Positions 6,032-10,528 of a DNA stretch of 10,528 nucleotides are shown here, one piece after another. Under the pieces are notes generated by a model. It had not been told where the DNA came from and searched no databases. It worked only from the letters and a program-made list of their open reading frames with translations. This stretch comes from JBFWNZ01 sp050250795 (GTDB taxonomy: Bacteria > Pseudomonadota > Alphaproteobacteria > UBA8366), in the NCBI GenBank assembly GCA_050250795.1, contig JBFWNZ010000114.1, positions 1-10,528 of the forward strand, in the 5' to 3' direction. Every line of letters begins with the position of its first letter. Position 1 is the first letter of the stretch. The position numbers and the translations under genes are program-made.

Positions 6032-7852
6032 ATGGCACCCCCGATCCTGATCCTGCGCGACATCCACCTGACCTTCGGCGGCACGCCCCTTCTGGAAGGG
6101 GCCGAAATGTCGCTGTCGCCGGGCGACCGGCTGGCGCTGGTGGGGCGCAACGGCTCGGGCAAGTCGACCCTGCTGAAGATCGCGGCCGGTCTGATCGAGC
6201 CGGATGCGGGCGAGCGCTTCGTGCAGCCCGGCGCGACCGTGCGCTATCTGCCGCAGGAGCCGGACCTGTCCGGCCATGCGACGGTGCTGGATTTCGTGCA
6301 GGCGGGGCTGACGCCGGGCGACGATCCCTATCGCGCGCCCTATCTGCTGGAGCAGTTGGGTCTGACGGGGGCGGAGGATCCGGGGCGGCTGTCGGGCGGC
6401 GAGGCGCGGCGCGCGGCGCTGGCCCGCGCGCTGGCGCCGGAACCGGATATGCTGCTGCTGGACGAGCCGACCAACCATCTGGACCTGCCGGCCATCGAAT
6501 GGCTGGAATCCGAACTGGGGGCGACGCGCTCGGCCCTCATCCTGATCAGCCATGACCGCCGCTTCCTGGAGACGCTGTCGCGCAGCACCCTGTGGCTGGC
6601 GCAGGGCGCGACGCGGCGGCTGGACCAGGGCTTCGCCGCCTTCGAGGCGTGGCGCGACGGCATCCTGGAGGACGAGGAGACCCAGCGCCACAAGATGGAC
6701 CGCAAGCTGGCCGCCGAGACGGAATGGCTGCGCAAGGGCGTGACGGCGCGGCGCAAGCGCAACCAGGGCCGGCTGCGCGCGCTGCATGCGCTGCGCGCCG
6801 AGCGCCAGACCCAGCGGCGCAGCGCCACCGGCGCCGTGGCGATGGCGGCCAGCGACGGCGACCTGTCGGGCAAGCTGGTGCTGGAAGCCATGGGAATCGG
6901 CAAGTCCTATGGCGGCGTGCCGGTGGTGCGCGAGGTGTCGCTGCGGGTCCAGCGCGGCGACCGGATCGGCATCGTGGGACCGAACGGTGCCGGCAAGACC
7001 ACCCTGCTCAACCTGCTGACCGGGGCGCTGGCGCCCGACGAGGGCAGCGTGCGGCTGGGCACGAACCTGCAGATGGTCACGCTGGACCAGCGGCGCGAGA
7101 GCCTGGACCCGGCACGGCCGCTGGCGGAGACGCTGACCGACGGGCGCGGCGACACGGTGACGGTAGGCGGCGCGGCGCGCCATGTCGTCAGCTATATGAA
7201 GGACTTCCTGTTCCTGCCCGAGCAGGCCCGCACGCCGGTGGGCAACCTGTCGGGGGGCGAACGCGGCCGGGTGATGCTGGCGCGCGCACTGGCACGGCCG
7301 TCCAACCTGCTGGTGCTGGACGAGCCGACCAACGACCTCGACCTGGAGACGCTGGATTTGTTGCAGGAGCTGCTGGCCGACTATGCCGGGACGGTGCTGC
7401 TGGTCAGCCATGACCGCGACTTTCTGGACCGGGTCGTGACCTCGACCGTCGCCTGGGAGGGCGCGGGTCGCTGGGTCGAGTATGCCGGCGGCTATTCCGA
7501 CATGGTGGCGCAGCGCGGCAGCGGCGTGCAGGCAAAGACGGCCGCCAAGCCGAAGCGCGAGGCCCCGACCCGCACCCAGCCCGCCGCCCCGTCCGCGCCG
7601 CCGCCCCAGCGGGTGAAGCTGTCCTTCAAGGAAAAGCACGCGCTGGAGACCCTGCCGAAGCGCATGGCGCAGCTGCAGGCGGAGATCGTCGCGCTGGAAG
7701 CCGCATTGGCCGATCCCGGCCTGTACGCGCGCGACCGCGCCGGCTTCGACCGCAAGGCCGCCTCGGCGGCCGCCAAGCGCGCCGAGCTGGCGGCGGCCGA
7801 GGACGACTGGCTGGCGCTGGAGATGAAGCGCGAGGAGGCCGAAGGTGGCTGA
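6032..7852 (+). CDS. uup: ABC-F family ATPase, Uup-type
   Basis: A 606-residue soluble protein with two ABC ATPase domains and no membrane domain. First domain: Walker A GRNGSGKS (38-45), signature LSGGE (120-124), Walker B LLLDEPTNHLD (141-151), H-loop SHD (173-175). A charged interdomain linker (about 210-262, with WLRKGVTARRKRNQGR) is the arm that reaches the ribosomal P site in ABC-F proteins. Second domain: Walker A GPNGAGKT (316-323), signature LSGGE (406-410), Walker B LVLDEPTNDLD (427-437), SHD (459-461). A Pro/Ala-rich hinge and a C-terminal coiled coil (about 530-600) follow, which distinguishes Uup from EttA, YbiT and YheS. Uup acts on translating ribosomes and affects ribosome assembly and precise transposon excision. 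An in-frame GTG at 6005 would lie inside the promoter, so ATG 6032 is used. Its last 8 bases overlap the YaiI/DUF188 gene. Confidence 0.93.
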   Translation: MAPPILILRDIHLTFGGTPLLEGAEMSLSPGDRLALVGRNGSGKSTLLKIAAGLIEPDAGERFVQPGATVRYLPQEPDLSGHATVLDFVQAGLTPGDDPYRAPYLLEQLGLTGAEDPGRLSGGEARRAALARALAPEPDMLLLDEPTNHLDLPAIEWLESELGATRSALILISHDRRFLETLSRSTLWLAQGATRRLDQGFAAFEAWRDGILEDEETQRHKMDRKLAAETEWLRKGVTARRKRNQGRLRALHALRAERQTQRRSATGAVAMAASDGDLSGKLVLEAMGIGKSYGGVPVVREVSLRVQRGDRIGIVGPNGAGKTTLLNLLTGALAPDEGSVRLGTNLQMVTLDQRRESLDPARPLAETLTDGRGDTVTVGGAARHVVSYMKDFLFLPEQARTPVGNLSGGERGRVMLARALARPSNLLVLDEPTNDLDLETLDLLQELLADYAGTVLLVSHDRDFLDRVVTSTVAWEGAGRWVEYAGGYSDMVAQRGSGVQAKTAAKPKREAPTRTQPAAPSAPPPQRVKLSFKEKHALETLPKRMAQLQAEIVALEAALADPGLYARDRAGFDRKAASAAAKRAELAAAEDDWLALEMKREEAEGG

Positions 7853-8318
7853 GGCGGGTGGACCGGCGCTGTATGTCGATGCCGATGCCTGCCCGGTGAA
7901 GGACGAGGCGATGCGCGTCGCGCGCCGGCACGGCCTGGCCATCGTCATGGTCGGCAACACCTGGATGCGGCTGGGCAATGCACCGGATGTGCGCCGCGTG
8001 GTGGTGCCGGAGGGGCCGGACGCGGCCGATGACTGGATCGCCGAGAACGCCGCCGCGGGCGACGTGGTGGTGACGGCCGACATCCCGCTGGCGGCACGCT
8101 GCCTCAAGGCCGGGGCCGAGGTCCTGGGCCCTGCTGGCCGGCCTTTTACCGAGGACAGCATCGGCGCCGCACTGGCGATGCGCGAGATCAACCAGATGCG
8201 CCGCGACATGGGCGAGATCGGCGGCGGCGGGCCCAGCTTTTCGTCCAAGGACCGCTCGCGCTTCCTGGATGCCTTGGAACGGGCCGTACAGGCGGCGAAG
8301 CGGCGGCAGCCGGTTTAG
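7845..8318 (+). CDS. yaiI: YaiI/YqxD family protein (DUF188, UPF0178)
   Basis: A 157-residue protein of the conserved YaiI/YqxD family, function not established; the family is thought to have a PIN-like nuclease fold. Seen: LYVDADACPVKDEAMRVA (9-26), MVGNTW (35-40), EGPDAADDWIAENA (56-69), VVVTADIPLAARCL (74-87), GRPFTEDSIGAALAMR (98-113) and a terminal GGGP-FSSKDRSRFLDAL. The acidic set D12, D14, D62, D63 and D79 would suit a metal site. The start is the GTG at 7845, six bases after an excellent GAGGAGG, and lies inside the end of the ABC-F gene. The two are thus translationally coupled. The stop at 8316-8318 overlaps the end of the converging metalloprotease gene. Confidence 0.93.
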   Translation: MAEAGGPALYVDADACPVKDEAMRVARRHGLAIVMVGNTWMRLGNAPDVRRVVVPEGPDAADDWIAENAAAGDVVVTADIPLAARCLKAGAEVLGPAGRPFTEDSIGAALAMREINQMRRDMGEIGGGGPSFSSKDRSRFLDALERAVQAAKRRQPV

Positions 8319-8995
8319 CCGGCCGGATCCTCGACCGCGCGGATACGCTCGACGATGCCGGGATGGGAGGCCAGCAGCCCGCCGCCCTCGTCCTCGCCAT
8401 AGCGGGCGTACAGATAACGCAGCGCATAGGCCATGGTCGCCGCGGCCTCGGCATGGGCGGCGGCCGGCGGCTGCCCGCCGGCGACAAAGGCCCGCTCCAT
8501 CAGCACAAGGGCGTGACGGTCGGCCGCCAGTTCCTGGGTCCGGCCATAGGCGCTGGAGATGATCGGATTGGCGACATAGTCCAGATAACCGACGCCGGGG
8601 ATGAAGAAACCCGCGGCGGTGAAGGCGGCCGAGACCATAGAAGACGCGGCGGTGCGGTCGCGTACGTGGTTCAGATCCTGGTGCGCCAGCTCATGCGCGA
8701 CGATACCGCGAATCAGCCTTTCGTCGCGGGTGCGTACCAGCCCTTCGGTGAAATAGAAGGTGCCGTCGCCGCCATTGGCCGCATTCACCTCATCGGTCGC
8801 AAGCATGCGAACGGCAAGCGACTGCGGCGGCAATGGATCGTCCATATGCGACGCCAGCACCTGAAGCACGGAGACCACTTCGCGGACATCGGGATCGGCG
8901 GTGCGCGGAACATAGCTGTCGCGGGGCGGTGCAGCGACGCTGCATCCGGCAAGCAGCAGCAGGGCAAGGCCGGCGATGCGGCGGCGGAACGACAT
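8315..8995 (-). CDS. M48 family metalloprotease, predicted lipoprotein
   Basis: A 226-residue zinc peptidase. Residues 1-18 form a short lipoprotein signal (MSFRRR, hydrophobic stretch, lipobox LAGC with acylated C18), placing it on the periplasmic face of a membrane. The catalytic motif HELAH is at 101-105 (H101, E102, H105). The third zinc ligand is likely E155 in QELAADRHAL, and the conserved SHP (210-212) precedes the C-terminal helix. It resembles small BepA/YfgC- or LoiP-type M48 proteases that act in envelope protein quality control, without the TPR domain. A hydrophobic patch (about 119-136, AFTAAGFFIPGVGY) may contact membrane or substrate. No strong ribosome site precedes the ATG at 8995; TATGCT lies six bases before it, which could be a -10 for a leaderless message, though the -35 is poor. 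Confidence 0.92.
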   Translation of the reverse strand: MSFRRRIAGLALLLLAGCSVAAPPRDSYVPRTADPDVREVVSVLQVLASHMDDPLPPQSLAVRMLATDEVNAANGGDGTFYFTEGLVRTRDERLIRGIVAHELAHQDLNHVRDRTAASSMVSAAFTAAGFFIPGVGYLDYVANPIISSAYGRTQELAADRHALVLMERAFVAGGQPPAAAHAEAAATMAYALRYLYARYGEDEGGGLLASHPGIVERIRAVEDPAG

Positions 8996-9091
8996 CTGCG
9001 CAGCATAAGGCGAAAGGTGCCGAGGCCGGTAGCTGGGCTTTCCCGGATGGCGCCGCTTGCGCCGCCGGGTCCGGAGGGTCAGGATCGGGCC

Positions 9092-9361
9092 ATGGCACGG
9101 ATCGCCTTCACCCCGAACCTCCAGCGCCATGTCGCCTGCCCGCCGATGCAGGCCGAAGGCGCGACCGTGCGTTCGGTGCTGGACCACGCCTTTGCCGCCC
9201 GGCCGGACCTGCGCGCGTACATACTGGACGAGCATGGCAGGCTGCGGAAGCATATGAACCTGTTCGTGGACGGCCGCGCCGTGGTCGACCGCACCGGCCT
9301 GGGCGACGCGGTCGGGCCAGACTCCGAAATCCTGGTGTTCCAGGCGCTCTCGGGAGGATGA
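9092..9361 (+). CDS. MoaD/ThiS family ubiquitin-like sulfur-carrier protein
   Basis: An 89-residue beta-grasp protein. Seen: a hydrophobic first strand (MARIAFTPNL), EGATVRSVLDHAF (22-34) for the helix, LRAYILDEHGRLRKHMNLFVDGR (40-62) for central strands, and the ending EILVFQALSGG. The terminal Gly-Gly is exposed at the very end, as in MoaD, ThiS and other proteins that are adenylated and then carry sulfur as thiocarboxylate or are conjugated. AGGA at 9081-9084 serves ATG 9092. No molybdopterin or thiamine synthesis gene and no E1-like activating enzyme lies near. The next gene, a BNR propeller, begins one base after the stop, so the two form an operon. This suggests a dedicated carrier for a partner-specific task rather than moaD or thiS. 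One Cys (C16) is present; function unknown. Confidence 0.92.
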   Translation: MARIAFTPNLQRHVACPPMQAEGATVRSVLDHAFAARPDLRAYILDEHGRLRKHMNLFVDGRAVVDRTGLGDAVGPDSEILVFQALSGG

Positions 9362-9362
9362 G

Positions 9363-10442
9363 ATGACCGATCTGCTGCATGTCGCGACCCGCAAGGGCGT
9401 GTTCGCCTTCCGCCGCCGCGACGGCAACTGGGAGGCGGGACCGCCATCCTTCCTAGGCGCCGCGGCGACCGCCGTGCTGCAGGCCGCGGACGGCACGCTG
9501 TACGCGGCGCTGCGGCACGGGCATTTCGGGGTCAAGGTCCACCGCTCCGAGGACGGTGGCGAGACCTGGGCCGAGGTGGCGTCCCCCGCCATCCCGCCGG
9601 ACGACGAACCCGTCGAGAAGCAGCCGGCGCTGGACATGATCTGGACGCTCACCGGCGGCACCGCCGCGGCGCCGGACACGCTGTGGGCCGGCACCCTGCC
9701 GGGCGCGGTGTTCCGCAGCGACGACCGCGGCGAAAGCTGGCACATCGCCGACGGACTGTGGTCGCGGCCGGAGCGCAAGACCTGGTTCGGCGGCGGCTAC
9801 GACCTGTCCGGCGTACATTCGATCCAGTTCGACCCGCGCGACCGGCAGCGCATCACCATCGGCATCTCGTCGGGCGGCATCTGGAAGAGCGACGACGGCG
9901 CCGCCACATGGCGACAGGCCGGAACGGGGCTGCGCGCGGCCTATATGCCGCCGGAGCAGGCCTTCGACCCGGCGGTGCAGGACCCGCACCGGCTCGCCAT
10001 CTGCGCCGCGGCGCCGGATGTGATGTGGTGCCAGCACCATAACGGCATCTTCCGCTCCACCGATGGCGGCGAAACCTTCGCCGAGATCGAGAATGTCCCG
10101 CCATCCGTCTTCGGCTTCGCCGTGGCGGCGCATCCGCAAGACCCTGAGACGGCGTGGTTCGTGCCGGCGGTGAAGGACGAATGCCGGGTGCCGGTGGGCG
10201 GAAGGCTGGTGGTGACGCGGACCCGCGACGGCGGGCGCAGCTTCGAGGCGATCGGCGAGGGGCTGCCGGCCGACGGCAGCTACGACCTCATCTACCGCCA
10301 CGGCCTGGATGTGGACGCGACCGGCCGGCGCCTCGCGATGGGCTCGACGACGGGAAATCTGTGGGTCAGCGAGGATGGCGGCGGACGCTGGACGCTGGCG
10401 AGCGGCACCCTGCCCCCCATCGCCCAGGTCGCGTTCGCATAG
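9363..10442 (+). CDS. Six-Asp-box BNR/WD40-like beta-propeller protein, cytoplasmic
   Basis: A 359-residue repeat protein with six Asp-box motifs of the form S/T-x-D-x-G-x-S/T-W/F: SEDGGETW (62-69), SDDRGESW (119-126), SDDGAATW (176-183), STDGGETF (232-239), TRDGGRSF (287-294) and SEDGGGRW (336-343). Their spacing of about 50-57 residues indicates a six- or seven-bladed propeller. Such proteins are often labelled exo-alpha-sialidase, but I see no signal peptide and no sialidase FRIP arginine motif, so a neuraminidase role is not supported. Sortilin/VPS10 and xyloglucanase propellers share the same motif. Cys at 214, 223 and 274 and His-rich WCQHHNG (222-228) could be functional. ATG 9363 is one base after the MoaD-like stop; its GGAGG ribosome site is built from the two terminal Gly codons of that gene. 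A scaffold or enzyme using the carrier is an inference. Confidence 0.9.
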   Translation: MTDLLHVATRKGVFAFRRRDGNWEAGPPSFLGAAATAVLQAADGTLYAALRHGHFGVKVHRSEDGGETWAEVASPAIPPDDEPVEKQPALDMIWTLTGGTAAAPDTLWAGTLPGAVFRSDDRGESWHIADGLWSRPERKTWFGGGYDLSGVHSIQFDPRDRQRITIGISSGGIWKSDDGAATWRQAGTGLRAAYMPPEQAFDPAVQDPHRLAICAAAPDVMWCQHHNGIFRSTDGGETFAEIENVPPSVFGFAVAAHPQDPETAWFVPAVKDECRVPVGGRLVVTRTRDGGRSFEAIGEGLPADGSYDLIYRHGLDVDATGRRLAMGSTTGNLWVSEDGGGRWTLASGTLPPIAQVAFA

Positions 10443-10443
10443 C

Positions 10444-10495
10444 GGAATCCGGGCAGGCCGTGCCGCTTGCCCTGGATTCCCGCAAGCGCGGGAAT
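10444..10495. repeat. REP/dRS3-like palindromic repeat with two alternative hairpins
   Basis: The core is ATTCCCGC (10476-10483), loop AAGC, GCGGGAAT (10488-10495): an 8-bp perfect stem that also matches the dRS3 pattern ATTCCC-N8-GGGAAT known from Neisseria and seen in other proteobacteria. The upstream segment GGAATCCGGGCA (10444-10455) pairs with TGCCCTGGATTCC (10468-10480) with one bulged base. The middle arm can therefore pair left or right. It begins just after the propeller gene stop; TTTTTC follows 12 bases after the core stem, so it could also end transcription. The last 30 bases of the window show nothing else. Confidence 0.7.
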
Positions 10496-10528
10496 GACAC
10501 GATTTTTCGTCAATACGGGGCCGCGCAG

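Noticed and set aside
5483..8248. A 921-codon open frame on the minus strand, the longest in the window
   Set aside because: It lies antisense to the ABC-F and YaiI-like genes and runs into the decarboxylase gene in another frame. Its protein is low-complexity Arg/Gln/Ala/His-rich, typical of antisense frames in GC-rich DNA.
8363..9091. A plus-strand extension upstream of the MoaD-like gene (332 codons in total)
   Set aside because: The extra part is antisense to the metalloprotease. ATG 9092, with AGGA upstream, gives exactly the size of a beta-grasp protein.
9363..10442. Calling the propeller an exo-alpha-sialidase
   Set aside because: It has Asp boxes but no signal peptide and no FRIP-type arginine motif. 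The Asp box alone occurs in many unrelated propellers.

Overview
The window is about 10.5 kb of very GC-rich, densely packed bacterial chromosome. The codon use (strong G/C at third positions), the short gaps and overlaps between genes, and the protein families point to an alphaproteobacterium of the Rhodospirillales kind. This is inferred from overall character; there is no rRNA or other marker gene here. I see no tRNA, rRNA, CRISPR array, insertion sequence, phage gene or integrase, and no stretch over 300 bases lacks a gene.

Positions 1-3751 look like a small catabolic island. Two minus-strand genes, a DUF1989 protein and a D-2-hydroxyacid dehydrogenase cut off by the left edge, diverge from a tight plus-strand operon. 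The operon encodes a Rieske non-heme-iron oxygenase large subunit, an XRE-cupin regulator, and an Asp/Glu-racemase-superfamily enzyme whose active-site pattern is that of arylmalonate decarboxylase. The 133-base divergent gap is less GC-rich than its surroundings and holds a weak dyad. Together the genes suggest regulated breakdown of an unidentified small organic acid or amine-linked compound: ring or methyl oxidation, decarboxylation or isomerisation, and 2-oxoacid/2-hydroxyacid conversion. No electron-transfer partner for the oxygenase is in view.

Positions 3803-5883 are read on the minus strand. In transcription order they are an oxaloacetate decarboxylase of the PEP mutase/isocitrate lyase superfamily, a zinc-free quinone oxidoreductase 5 nt downstream, and a 52-residue YqaE/Pmp3-type membrane protein. 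Two RNA-level structures stand out: a nested 44-nt dyad in the decarboxylase leader, and an 11-bp inverted repeat linking the reductase stop codon to the yqaE-like ribosome binding site.

Positions 5995-8318 are read on the plus strand. A well-formed promoter is placed so that transcription would begin at or next to the ATG of a Uup-type ABC-F ATPase, suggesting a leaderless mRNA. This gene overlaps a GTG-started YaiI/DUF188 gene. A lipoprotein M48 metalloprotease (8315-8995, minus) converges on it with a 4-nt overlap.

Positions 9092-10442 hold a two-gene unit: an 89-residue MoaD/ThiS-type ubiquitin-like protein ending in Gly-Gly and, one base after its stop, a cytoplasmic beta-propeller protein with six Asp-box (BNR) repeats. 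The sulfur or conjugation role of this pair is unknown, and I regard it, together with the Rieske/decarboxylase operon, as the best candidate for an undescribed system. The window closes with a short REP/dRS3-like palindromic repeat.
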